A stretch of 64,000 bases of DNA from Neoscytalidium dimidiatum (GCA_037367355.1 CM074701.1:806001-870000), one strand, 5' to 3'. Shown: positions 1 through 10,862, numbered from the stretch's first letter. Numbers and translations: made by a program. The notes: generated from the sequence alone by a model not told the origin.

Positions 1-720
1 ATGTCCACAAGGCCATTGTGTGCCCCCAGAGCGCTGTCTTTGCCAATGCCTGCAACCCGGAATATGGTTTTCAGGTGAGATAATTTTCACCTGCACAGGG
101 CAAACCCGAGGAATCATAAGCTCAAATGCTAGAATGTTTTGATACAGGAATCTCAAAAGGGCTCCATCGACATCATCGGACATCCTCCCCGCATCATTGA
201 TAAGCTCATCAAATACCTATACTGTCACTGCTATTCATCGGGCCCCGACGATCAGCTTCTCGACCACGCTCTGATGTGGACTGCGGCGGACTATTTCCAA
301 ATTAGCCGGCTGATGGAGCTAGTGAAGATGGAATTCGAGTTTCAACTGAGACAAGACGCCTGGAAACAGGAGTCATTTCCGCACGCTGTCGCGGAGATCT
401 ACCAGTCAACTACAGACAGCCACAGGGGTCTCCGAGATTGCGTCGTCAAAGCTACCCAGCAGCACTTCAACGAAATGAAAAATCGCAAGCACTTTCAGAC
501 TGTAGCGTGGGTGATTCCCGAGTTCACTTTGGACGTGGCGAACATGTTGAATGAAAAGCGCACGGAACCGGAAAATTGGAGCATCATAGCACGGGCTTTC
601 AGATGCACGTCCTGCAACGATTGCTCTATTATGGCCTGGGTTTACATGAATGGCGACGTGCAAGTTTTTTACAGGTCATGTGGCTCGACGATCAAGCTGA
701 GGCAAATCTTCGATAGCTGA
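1..720 (+). CDS. BTB/POZ-domain protein, 3' part only
   Basis: The gene enters from the left edge. The first exon is open in the frame starting at base 3 and reads VHKAIVCPQSAVFANAC, the usual core of a fungal BTB/POZ domain. A GT-AG intron lies at 75-147 (73 bp), and the second exon 148-720 continues in frame (ESQKGSIDI...) to a TGA. The helix-rich part with HALMWTAADYF and LMELVKMEFEFQL matches the second half of a BTB fold. BTB domains mediate protein-protein contacts and often recruit substrates to cullin-3 ligases, but this protein has no other recognisable domain, so its partner is unknown. The C-terminal ~110 residues are typical of the many uncharacterised fungal BTB proteins. The start codon and the domain's N-terminus are outside the window. 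Confidence 0.85.
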
Positions 721-1766
721 AGTGGGAAAATGTGGAATGGTAGAAGACTGGAAGGCCACGGAAAACTTATCAAATAGTCCTATTATAAGAACTTTCTTAC
801 GTATCCGATAGATTGACTAGTATCGTCTAGCTTGTCGTTGATATCTGCCGGAATACTTCAACAAGCGTACTTGAAATGAAACTTCTTGACATGTACCAGT
901 TTGGCAAATAATGCAGCTGACGTACGGTTTCGTAACTCTTCCGGAATGGCTCGGTTCGTTGTTCTCCCCACAACGCCTCGTTGGGACGGTTCAGGGTCCT
1001 CAACAATCAAGAGACCTCAATCTCTCGTGCGAACTTCTCCTTCCTGATTTGACTCGAGAAATTGCACATCTCACACAGTTACGTTCTATTAGAAGTTTTC
1101 TTGGGGAAATAAGCACACTACGGGGCCCAACCACCATCAAGCATCGGGAAACAGGAGGGCAATTCAGATGCTGTGGCTCTTGCCGTAGTATACGGTATCC
1201 AGTCGTTGCTGCAAATGCTCAGAATGCTCTTGAAGCCCATTTCAAGTGGCTTTATCTTGAGCGAGGATGTTCAAAACCCCTTGACTGAATGCATGGGAGG
1301 AAATTCTTAAAGTTTCAGTGAAGAGGGTCATGAGTAAGTGCAATTGCCGCTCGAAGACGACTTGAGCTGAGCATTGCAGACAGCGAAAGTGGTCACAAGG
1401 AGGCGCAAAGAAAGATATCGAGTATTTTACATCATCTGGCCCCAGTACAGCAAGACACAGCGTCCTGGATATGTACTTGAGGGCATGCTTTCCGGAAGAT
1501 GCCTTAGGTGAAAACTACATCGATTTTTGCCAACTGTCAGAATATGCTCACGGAAACAAAAAGAAAATCCGACAGGCCACCCAGCCTCTCTGCGCGACTT
1601 TTGGTGCATTGCGTATGGACTCCTTGCTGGTTACTTAATCTTGAGATTTCCGTTCGGAAGTGCCGGCCAGTTTGGCTTACCACAGAGCATCAATAACGCC
1701 GTAAATTAGCTCCCGCTAGTGTAACTCGAAAAATTCAGGTGATATTTACGAAACGCTAGAGAATGT
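721..1766. other. intergenic, no gene seen
   Basis: This spacer lies between the BTB gene end and the end of the NLR-like gene, which is transcribed toward it. Short open frames are present (for example 911-1288 on the plus strand), but none has a recognisable domain or convincing splice structure. It presumably carries the 3' untranslated regions of both flanking genes. Confidence 0.5.
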
Positions 1767-4700
1767 TTAAAGGGAGGTAGCAGTAAGTTCAAGAAAACCT
1801 GGATCTTGATCCCGAGCAGGTACGCTCTCGGTCTCGTACGAGGACAGCACCTCTAGCTTCTGTAAATCGTGTGGTGATAGGTTCGCCTCTATCACATTCA
1901 TGACGGTGAATGTTTGGGTTCCATTATTTATAGTGGCAGAAGTATTCGCACCGTGCCGGAGCATCAACTCGATCAGTCCCCCTAATGCCCAATTTTGTCT
2001 AGTAGTCCAGAGTTCTTTAAGCAGAGTTTCCCAGACCGTTTTGGGAGATCCTAGCTTATATTTGTCATTCGGATTTGCTCCATTGTCCAGGAATAGTTGT
2101 ATTGACTGAACAAGGTGGTCCGATGCCCCGTTGAGATGCAGCCCCTCAACAAGAAGCCTTCCCCATGCAAGACGGTTACAGGCAAGTCTGACATTAATGT
2201 TGGCTCCGTGGGCGACTAATGTCGCCATCAATTCAACCTGGCTGTGGCTGAAGCTCGATGAAAGTAGCTTGTCCATCATTCGCGACCAGACCGTGCCATA
2301 TCTTCCGGTTGGCATATTAGGATTGGCGCCATGTTCCAAAATAAGCTTGATGACGCCAACGAAGCCTGGTTCCAAAGGGAAGGAGAACTCCAAAGACCAA
2401 TACAAGAGTGATGGTCCATCTTTTGAGAGATCGATTTGGCCGGCAGCGGCTAGATCGCAGAGGAAGAGAGATAATCCGTTTTCGACAGCCAACCGGACGG
2501 CAATTTGGATCAGTTCTCGCGAGATCAGGGTCATTTTCACTGGCCGAGATTGAGAGTAGTTCATGTGAATGACCTTTGACAGCTCTGTCAAAACTCGCGT
2601 GTCCGTGGGATTACCGCTTCTCTCTGCCAGTCTGCAATAGTCAAAAACGCGTGCAATCTGAGGGCATTTGTACGGTCGGTAAGAACATGTGTGGATCTTC
2701 AATCTGGCAAGAAGCGCTTGCGCAATAGTAGTGTAGATGCAAGTACTTGGCGGGAGGATCCATGCTGATCTGATTTGGTCATGTATGAGAAAGTCTTGCA
2801 CAGTTCTGTGGAGGAATTGGATCGACTCGCCGTACCAATCGTCATCACCACATTTCCATTGTGCATTGGGGACAGTGTAAACCTCCAATAGGCCCAGACA
2901 GCAAGCATTGATAGCCCTACGAGCATCTTCTCGTCTTGCATCTATCTCCTCTTGGCTGAGTGTCTGAATTGGGATGGTTACGGGGATATCATCGTCTTCT
3001 TCAACCAAGAACGAACATGTCAAAAGATCGAGGGGGTGTGAAGCTTTCAAAGCTGCTTCAAAAAGAAGAGCCGTGATACTTTGGTAGATCGGCTCAACTG
3101 AGCGCAGTATGTGGTTGAAAAAATCATGGAGCTCGGGCGGAAAAGCGTTTAACCTCTTGCGGAGTAGTGACAGGCTATCCCCGTTTTCGAAACCACGGAC
3201 CAGAGAGCGGACTGCCAGGAATACCCATAGGAATACTCCTTGAGCTTTGACAACAACTTCTTCCATTAAACGTTCAACTTCGCTGCGTATGCTCGACCGT
3301 CGGATATATTGAAGCCTTTGTCCCAGTTTATCACGGACATAGGAATTTATGTCTTCTCTTGTCAGGTCCTGAAGGTAAAGCTTCAGTGTTTCATCCCGTC
3401 CGAAGTGATTCTCAAAGCAATTCCATGGACGACTGGAAAGGCAGAGCTTGATATCGAGAGATTCTTGAATCTCTTTGAGCAAATCGATGACTTCGTTATG
3501 ATCACCGTCGAATTCATCAAGGCCGTCAATGAAGAAACAGAATTTGGTCGAACCAGAATCCCAACGTGCGAGAGAGGTCAGTACTTGAGTCATTTCTCGA
3601 ACATCCCATGGATCGCCGTGCGCCTTTTCTGGTGAGAAGGCTGGTCGGTAAGAGTTGGGATACAATCCGCAAGAGTTCCAGCGAGATTTACAAACTTCTT
3701 GAATCCTGTCCGGGCACTGTCTTAAGATCTCGTATAACAGTGATTGCAGCAAACCTTGCAATGACTTTTGCAAGTCCGTTCCTGCATGCCAAAAGAAGAA
3801 TTTGGCTACGACGAGCTGATTTTCACCAGCCCATTCCTGAAGATGGGTTGTTGTTTGAGCATGACTGGCAAGATGTTTCATTAGTGTAGATTTGCCAGAT
3901 CCAGGTTTGCCAGAGACCCAGTAGATGCCACTACGAAATTTGAGCCAATCGACGAACGCGATTGATGATCGGGGATCTTCCGGAGCGAAGTTGTCATTGC
4001 AGAAGATCCAGTCGAAAGTTTGTGCATGTGAATGAGGGATACGACCGAGCCTCATGTCCATAGTTGAAAAGCGGAGACTGTTCAAGATCTCTTGGGATCT
4101 CGCAACAAAATCAGGGATAGCTGTGGAGAGGTTGAAACTGCCTTCTATGCTCTTAAATTCTCTTTTTAGAGTTTCAAGGGCTGTTAGAATACTTTTGACG
4201 TCTTGCAGTGTGGCCAATTGAGAAAAATCATTTGCGTTTTGGGCATTCAAAAACTTTTGGACGTCTTGTTTCAGTTCGTTGACATCTTGCCTGAGATGTG
4301 TGAGACCATAGACGCACCAGAATATTCACAGAAAGTAGGTGCTCACCAAGTTCTGCTCTGTAACCGTATTTCCAGGTCACTTCGAATCACTGTGATTCGA
4401 TTATGCAACGCTTGTATTTGGCCATCCTTCCAGACGACTTTCAATGCTTCCCTCACACTCTCCATTCGTCGAATGATCCTTCCCATGAACCTGCTCCTGT
4501 TATCCTCTACTCCCTCTTTCCGTTTCAATTTATCAAGGGCGGAGAGAAGCTCATTTGATACATCTTCGCAGCGGGCTGCGAGAGCCTGAAGGGTGTTGTC
4601 CGTGCAAATTGATCTCGGGGGCCGTTGGATACCGGCACTGGCATGTCGTAAGCCAGTCGCGACGTCTTCAAGTTCGGAAATACGCTTAGAGGATCCTGAG

Positions 4701-4807
4701 GCGGCAGAATGTATCTGCTTTGCTTCCGAGTAGACCTCGGATACGAAATCAACGAATTGGAGGATGTTGCTAGCCAAGCCGATAGCAGCAAGAGCCTCCA
4801 GCACCAT
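1767..4807 (-). CDS. NLR-like STAND protein: fungal STAND N-terminal region, NACHT NTPase, ankyrin-like C-terminus
   Basis: Two exons (4347-4807 and 1767-4290) are joined across a 56-bp GT-AG intron in phase 2, giving 994 residues. The N-terminus (MVLEALAAIGLASNILQFVDF) is typical of the fungal N-terminal domain of STAND proteins. A NACHT-type NTPase follows, with Walker A GKPGSGKST at about 281-289 and Walker B FFIDGLDE at about 406-413. The C-terminal third, roughly 770-960, has at least four degenerate ankyrin repeats (LILEHGANPN, LVAHGANIN, LFLDNGANPN, LMLRHGANT). Family knowledge: such proteins are the fungal counterparts of plant and animal NLR receptors, and several act in heterokaryon incompatibility or xenorecognition. 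The ligand and output of this copy cannot be read from the sequence. No frameshift or stop interrupts it. The start is the first ATG before the hydrophobic helix. Confidence 0.9.
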
Positions 4808-5979
4808 GGCTTACCGGTTTGTTCAGGTGAAAGGAATTAATTTGAGATATACCTGGCTCCAGGACCATAAAAGAATGAAAGGGAACGAGGACGGGATGAA
4901 AAGCTTATAAGTTGGTAGAACAGTTTCAGCCTTGTGCACGACGCCCGCTGATCCATCCCGCTTAGAGCAAACCCTGGTGCGCTACTCCAGTCATCAGCGC
5001 AGCCTTGCATGACGTGTCTCTCCATCTGCCTAACGCCACAATTCGAGCTTGCAGGGTACTCCGCATCAAGGTTTCCACTGTCAGCTTGCAGAATAACCCG
5101 GAAAACGGCGGCACGTAGGGCTGTTGACCTCGTTTGCACACCGTTCGCCGACGATGCTGGAGCGAATCTGCAACACAGAGGCCGTTTCTGAATTTATGGA
5201 TATCTGGTCTTACAATTATTTGTGCCGTGACAATCTTATCTGAAATGTGGAGATAGAGCTCTTGGTAAAGTGAGTTTCGGGCTATGGCTTCAGCTGCTCA
5301 GCCCCCGTTCAGCCCCCGTGTAACCTCACTAGTACGATTTTATTTGTTTTTTATTAGCTTCTGCGCTAAACTCAATCGAGAGACCAAGATAGTATGTCGA
5401 ATTACTTCAGTGGTTGAGTAGCCGCGGCGAAAAGTTACCAGTCAGTCTAGATGTCAGACGAATATATAGCCTTCAGAGCGGACGGTCAACAGCTATGTAG
5501 CTTCCCTGCGGCGTCACTTGAAGTGTACAGATCATTCTTAGCCGAATGAAGACAAAACAAATTCTGATCTGATAAGGTGAAAATGAAATAGAACGGTATG
5601 CTAAGTAAGGAATGATACTCTCGCAAAGCATCGTATAGTCCAAAGCCAGCTAACCGCTCGCAACTGCTCAAGAGACCAAGTGTCAAAATTACAGGATCAC
5701 AATACCGCAAGCCAAAATAACTTTGTAAATATTCTAAGCAGATGTAACATATTTATTGCACATTCATCCTTACCAGCGCACTTTAGCACTCTTAATATAA
5801 GCTGATGTTTGAAAAGAGCCTTCCTTGCTAAGCAAGCGGCATGTTCAACATCCGAGCCTCCGCGCTGAGGCATAGCCCGCTGGTATGCGGTGGCACAGAT
5901 CAAGCGCATCTACTGCAACAGATCAATAATCATATAGACAAATGTAGGCAACATCAGCATATACAAAGCGAATCTCCAA
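4808..5979. other. intergenic: NLR upstream region
   Basis: This holds the promoter and leader of the NLR-like gene on the minus strand, and the 3' flank of the decayed monooxygenase. A short direct repeat, cagcccccgttcagcccccg, occurs near 5298-5318. I see no coding sequence; the small open frames have no recognisable content. Confidence 0.5.
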
Positions 5980-6779
5980 TCAGTCAAGGCAGCTGCGCAG
6001 CTCACGGACGACGTCCGCACAGTACAACCACGCCAGCTCACCGTCCCCACTACTTCGCCACATCTCCCCATCCCTCAACTTCTTCCTCTCCTCCGCCGGC
6101 AGCCTCGCATTATGAACCTGCAACGTCAACTACAACACCTGATCGACCTTCTGCTGCCTATACTTCTGCCACCTACCCACCGCACCCCTCCACCCCTCGC
6201 CCGCCCCAACCCCCCAACCACCACCACCGCCGCCACCAACCACTCTCACCACCTCCGCAAACGTCACCGCATCCTCCAACGCCTGACTCGCGCCCTGCCC
6301 AGCTCTCCGGCCTCGGCACCGCATAGTACGGCCAGGTCGCCAGAGCCTCCACCGGAGCATCCTCCAGGGCGCGAGACGGCGTACGTGATGGCGACGCGGC
6401 CTTGGTACTGCGGGGTGGCGGCGGCCGCGGCGGCGGCGGAAGGAGAGACGCGCTGCTGTCGGATGCGGGAGTGGATGCCGTCGGCCAGCAGCTCGAAGGC
6501 GACGCGGCCGGCGGCCGCGTTCTTGAAGGTTACGGTTTCGAAGTTGAAGCCGCGAGTGCGGATGCGGGTGTGGACGTCGAGGTCGTCGAGGGTGCGGAGG
6601 GAGTTGGGGGACAGCATTAGCGCGCCGGGGGTGGTGGCGGACTCGGGACGCGCTTCGTAGATGGTGCTGCTGATGCCGCGTTGGTGGAGTGCGAGAGCGA
6701 GCGTGAGGCTTGCGAGGCCTCCGCCAATGATGGCGATGTTGGAGGTAAGAGGTGAGGACGTGTTTGGAGGGGATATCAA
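5980..6779 (-). pseudogene. decayed FAD-dependent (salicylate-hydroxylase-like) monooxygenase
   Basis: Pieces of one flavoprotein appear in correct order on the minus strand with parts missing. First comes the Rossmann start IAIIGGGLASLTLALAL and IYEARPE. The frame then passes straight from VAFE to LLADGIHSRIR (near 6494), losing the residues normally between them. After ITYAVSR (near 6380) the central substrate domain is gone. The frame shifts to PVEALATWPYYAVP, then shifts again (near 6305) to GQGASQALEDAVTFAEVV, the FAD-binding motif, without the GDAAH segment that should precede it. The tail RWQKYRQQKVDQVL is cut by TAG at 6130-6132, and homology-like sequence (NARLPAEERKK) continues to a TGA at 5980. 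No ATG opens the N-terminus; the first codon in frame is TTG. Family members hydroxylate aromatic or polyketide substrates using NAD(P)H and FAD. It is almost certainly non-functional. Confidence 0.87.
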
Positions 6780-7095
6780 TGGGTATGTGAGAAGTATTTA
6801 TGGCGATGAAGGCCGTAGTCAGGTTGAGTATCTGCTCTCTTGGGAGACAGTACATTTAACGTATTGGATGTAAGATTGCCATTGTGGGCTAGCGCTGACT
6901 TCCGGATCCGAACCAGTCGGATCCGACTACCATTCGGATCCGGAACTGCAACTACTTATGGACAGAAATCCACGACGTCTTTGATAGAAACATCAAGCAT
7001 TCAATCCAATATTTTATCAAAGCCACCCAGCGAAGCTTTACTTCTAAGCACTTCATCGAATTTGTTCTTAGAAGAGCCCGATATTAATATCCATC
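6780..7095. promoter_or_regulatory. divergent promoter between monooxygenase pseudogene and Rossmann gene
   Basis: This 316-bp spacer separates two head-to-head genes. It contains the cluster of CGGATCCG palindromes described separately. It is the natural shared control region for the dead flavoprotein and the intact NAD(P)-binding gene. Confidence 0.6.
6903..6942. promoter_or_regulatory. three CGGATCCG palindromes, candidate Zn2Cys6 operator array
   Basis: The octamer CGGATCCG occurs at 6903-6910, 6918-6925 and 6935-6942, with start-to-start spacing of 15 and 17 bp. The middle copy sits in a perfect 14-bp palindrome, AGTCGGATCCGACT. CGG and CCG in inverted orientation are the classic half-sites of Zn2Cys6 regulators, and one such gene lies 1.1 kb away. 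That this regulator binds here is inference. Confidence 0.6.
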
Positions 7096-7813
7096 ATGCA
7101 TCTCTACATCCTCGGAGGAAGTGGCCGCACGGGCCAGATGGTCATCGATAACGCCCTACAAAGAGGCCACACCGTCACTGCACTTGTTCGAAACCCTGAA
7201 TCTCTTAGCCCAAAGAACGGATTATTCGTTGCCAAGGGTAAGCTGCTCCTGCATGATATATTTAATAACATATGCCAATAAGAACATCACAGGAACACCG
7301 CTGTCCCAGCAAGACATCGAAGCCTCGTTTCTCCAGCCGAAACGTCCGGACGCAGTCGTCGTGACCCTCAATGCAGCACGCGTCTCGGACAGCCCTTTCG
7401 CTGCGCCTCTAGCTCCGCCGCGTATGATGGCTGACTCCCACACCAACGTCGCTGCCGTGATGCGGAATCACGGCGTGTTCAAGATCGCTACCATGTCGGC
7501 TTTCGGTGTTGCAGATTCGTCGCCAAACTTGATGTGCCTTTTCAGGGCGGTTCTGCGCGGAACGAATATGAGGTATCAATTTGAGGACCATGATCTGGTG
7601 GACGCGGAAATGAAGAGGAGCGGGTTGGATTTCGTCCTCGTGAGGCCGGCGATGCTGGCGGAGGGCGAAAATTCACCAGTGCGGACCTTTGGAAACGATG
7701 GCCAAGGAGCACCTTGGTTTGCCAAGATCACTAGGCAGAGTGTTGCAGGCTTTCTCGTGGATGTGTGCGAGACCGACAAATGGTCCCGACAAACCCCTGT
7801 TATTGCCAATTAG
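7096..7813 (+). CDS. NAD(P)-binding Rossmann protein (NmrA-like/atypical SDR)
   Basis: Two exons, 7096-7237 and 7293-7813, flank a 55-bp intron (phase 1) and give 220 residues. The N-terminus MHLYILGGSGRTGQMVIDNAL carries the GGxGxTG dinucleotide-binding glycine motif at residues 7-13, followed by LQRGHTVTALVRNPESL, typical of the NAD(P)H-binding/NmrA-like family. The C-terminal half (SAFGV, LDFVLVRPAMLAEG) matches the same fold. Members range from redox-sensing regulators to reductases in aromatic and polyketide pathways. The substrate is unknown here. It lies head-to-head with a dead flavin monooxygenase and tail-to-tail with a Zn2Cys6 regulator, which suggests it belonged to a small metabolic cluster. 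All key glycines are intact, so it may still be functional. Confidence 0.88.
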
Positions 7814-7944
7814 GTTACCAATTTGGGACGGAGAGGGAGGTAGTATGTTGTCATGAGTTTCTTGTCATTCCATTTATGATTTAGCGTAAAGAGTTGTCCA
7901 TATTATGATACCATTTCATGTTAGACGAATTGTTGCTATTCGGA

Positions 7945-7962
7945 AGAATGTTCCAACATTCT
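7945..7962. repeat. 18-bp inverted repeat between convergent genes
   Basis: AGAATGTT-CC-AACATTCT is a perfect inverted repeat with 8-bp arms and a 2-bp centre. It lies in the 218-bp space between the converging Rossmann gene and the Zn2Cys6 gene. It may affect 3'-end formation, or may be chance. Confidence 0.35.
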
Positions 7963-8031
7963 GGAGATCGAATCGTATTGTAGAAATTATCACTGAACGT
8001 TCGAGTATTCTAAACACACTCAAGAATATTC

Positions 8032-10212
8032 TTATAGCCAATTCTCATCGATATCAAATAACCAGTCCGACGATGGCCAGCTTTCAGCAGTCTAATCCGT
8101 GTTAGTGATGAATATCATTTGACAAATTGCAGAACTTACATTCATATCAAAAGCACTCTCGGATAATGAGAATTCGTCAAAGCACACGTCGGCCGCCGTA
8201 TCCGATGATAGCAAAGTGTCGGTGCTCTGTAAAGAGTAAATATTCATTGTCGGAGACAAACTGGCAATGAATACCTTGGTTGCCTCAGAGAGAACCTTGC
8301 GGAGGGAAGTAAACGTCTCCATCAACCCTTCCCGGACCACTTTCCGCTCCTCTTCGCCCTTACTTCTTGCCTTTGCCAATGAAATGGATATACTGACAGA
8401 GAGGATGTCTTTCAAATTACTGTACTCATAAGCTGCTCTTTCTATAAATACTTGCAGAGATGCTTCAAGCAAGCGGAACAAGCTGTCGGAGCTCAGAGAC
8501 TGATCACCAATAGCAGTCTCAGTTCCGCCGACGTCGAGATGCATACTTATGAGCGCAATAGCTTTGTAGATGTCATGCATGAATTCAACAATGAAGAGAT
8601 TAAGGCAAGATTCTGATTCCCTGTCGTCTTCACCTTCAGGCATAAGAAGCCGTAGGGATGATAAAAGTGCTGCCGCTGCGCGCAGACACCCCACGCTAAT
8701 TGTGGCTGATGACAAGAAAGACCGCTGAACAGAAATTTGAAGCGTATTTTGAAGCGCATTCATGGAGGCAAGGACGGACTTGGGACCGGTCTCCGTCTTC
8801 GCAATGCTGGCAGTCAGTCGAGGCCAGTTCTTCATGGAAGCTTCTGTCTGAGCCCAGAGATGTCTGAGTTTTGCTTCGTTTAATGGGTCCAGGGGGCGGC
8901 TAGTTAAGTTGGCAAGAGCAAGACGATTGAAAAGTGATTGTGCGAGAGATGTTTGGATTAGAAAGGATGAGTCAATCATGAACGAGCCGGCGAGGTATGA
9001 GTTCAGAAAGGAAGCGTCTGGAAATGTAGTCGGAATGCAGTCAGTATCCTCTGGGCATATCGCTGCAGGCATACCGTAGGACAAAGAGGCCCGAAGGTCC
9101 AATTCAATGATGCTCCACCAAAGCCTGAGTCTAAAGTCGGTTTGTATTGGTGGAAATTTGTGGAATTGGTCGGAAATGCGGTGAAGTCCTAAAGTCATGG
9201 CGGATCGGACGAGTGCGTTGGTTGCTTGCCAATACTCCTGAATGTGCAAGCCTCTTGCCTGTTGAGAAAGGACGATCAAAGCTCGAGTCTGCAAGGCAGA
9301 TACTTCGGCACGTGATCTCCGTGGAAGCGCGTCCAACGAAGCTTCAACGGCGGTGAATGGATGGAGTTGAAGCCATTGATTTGCTGTTTCCCGATGAGGA
9401 TGGTCGGAGGATTGCAGGTGGTACGCCGCTAATCCCATAGCTGCATATAAATGTGCTTCCACCCGGTTGCTTGTCGAGGAATTGCCCGGCTCATTCATGA
9501 AATTCGAATAAAATGACATGAAGGTGGGTTTGTGAAGGATAGCCAATCTTTCCTGGTACAGAGAGAAATAAGTTTCCAGTAGAGAATCACAGACTTCCTT
9601 TCTCGGCAATCCGTCTCGTAGACGAATCAGCGCGTCTTTTCCAGAGATTGGTGGCGGGGTTCTGCTAATAGCTATCCTTTTTGATAGGCTCTGCACCTCT
9701 TTTGCCAACGACCATAGGTTTGGGTGTGCTGATGGCTGAAATAGTGAGGTAGCCATTTTCTGGACTCGTTCGAACAGGCCGCACCGATAACCGTGGCCAT
9801 AGTACCGGCAACTGTCTCCTTTTACTGAAAGCGTCCCATTGGCTTGCTGGGCGTGGCTGTGAGGCTCATCTGAGAGGGTTCGATCTGCTTGCACAACGGC
9901 TTCGAGTGATGCGACTCGCGCTTGAAGGTCTCGGATGATGCCATCGTGTGCTAAGGATGCTGGATTACGCTGTAGTAGCGGCTCTAACTGCTTAGCGTTT
10001 GATGTTCGTGGCTGAGTCATCTGACTCTCGGATTGAGCTGGACTTCGATGTGTAGGCTGCGGAGAATGGAGTCCAGGATCGAAGACACATAGTGCCTCCC
10101 GCTGTCCTTTGACGCATGGCTGGCATGGCTGGTTTCTATCACAACGGAGCTTCTTCTGGCGGCACTCTCGACAAGATAGCGTGGGCCTGGGCCGCTTCCT
10201 TGAAACGTCCAT
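8032..10212 (-). CDS. Zn2Cys6 fungal transcription factor
   Basis: A long exon (8140-10212) and a 60-nt terminal exon (8032-8091) join across a 48-bp intron with GTAAGT, CTAAC and TAG signals, giving 710 residues. The zinc cluster spans C14-x2-C17-x6-C24-x5-C30-x2-C33-x8-C42, followed by a linker and the fungal-specific middle homology region (for example LLETYFSLYQERLAILHKPTF). Reading through the intron would give a different 15-residue tail ending ITNTD. The spliced tail ends DWLFDIDENWL, typical of acidic/aromatic C-termini in this family, so I prefer it. It probably regulates the neighbouring Rossmann gene and the former monooxygenase, whose shared promoter contains CGG-N2-CCG palindromes. 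It acts in the nucleus; its inducer is unknown. Confidence 0.9.
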
Positions 10213-10406
10213 GGCGCATCAAAGCGAAGCGCATGAGGAGACGCATATGCGGAGTTACGCGACGGCAGAGATGCGGCACAAGCAGCCCCCACGCTGCGGT
10301 AGCAGGTACGGACGCCGCACTAGCTCAATTAGTAAGCGAGAGCGCCTGAATCCTCCGCGTCCATTCTCCAGCCAAGGACTCGCCCTCCCATACGTGTAGT
10401 CAAAAG
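10213..10406. other. upstream region of Zn2Cys6 gene
   Basis: Short leader/promoter of the minus-strand regulator. No CGGATCCG element like those in the neighbouring divergent promoter is seen here. Confidence 0.4.
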
Positions 10407-10862
10407 ATGGAGACCATTTCGGGACCATGAAGACAATATGGGGATAACCTATCACTCTCTCCTTTCGATCTACGGCCACTTATCTCCTTCAAGTTCCAAG
10501 CCTACGTCTCACACGACAGGCGATGGAACAGAGACGCCGAACGCGATATAGACATGGCTTAAACGACAGAGGCGCTGCATGCCGAGTTGCTGGAGGCTAA
10601 TGAGCCAAAGCCTGTCCGCCTGGACATTCACTTCCTGGGCTCCATCGAACGTACTTAGACAGTGGATAAATGCATTGCCCATTATCGCACCGCACAGAAA
10701 TTGCTTGTCAACGACCTTCAGAGGCGCTTGGTGCCCTCGTACGCGGGCTATGGGTCAGACCACGCTTGTTTCCTGGTCACGGTACCAAAGGCTCAACCCC
10801 CCTCCCCCCCCCTTTTTTTTTTTCAAGAAAGTAAGACAAGCACGGTGATGAGAAAACGATGA
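10407..10862 (+). pseudogene. possible broken gene, unidentified
   Basis: One frame from ATG at 10407 runs 152 codons to TGA at 10862 with only three internal stops: TGA at 10428, TAA at 10560 and TAG at 10656. The translation between them looks protein-like, with segments such as SFKFQAYVSHDRRWNRDAER, EANEPKPVRLDIHFLGSIER and AHYRTAQKLLVNDLQRRL. Each stop differs by one C-to-T change from an Arg or Gln codon, and two of the three would be CpA-to-TpA, the context favoured by repeat-induced point mutation. I do not recognise the family. About seven stops would be expected by chance in this length, so the evidence is modest. A C9-T11 homopolymer near 10805 marks the end of the convincing stretch. 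Confidence 0.35.

Noticed and set aside
911..1288. 125-codon plus-strand frame
   Set aside because: No recognisable motif, no introns and no continuation; other frames in the stretch look equally random.
10310..10380. tRNA-like A-box (TAGCTCAATTAGTA)
   Set aside because: No B-box (GGTTCGA) or cloverleaf at the right distance on either strand.
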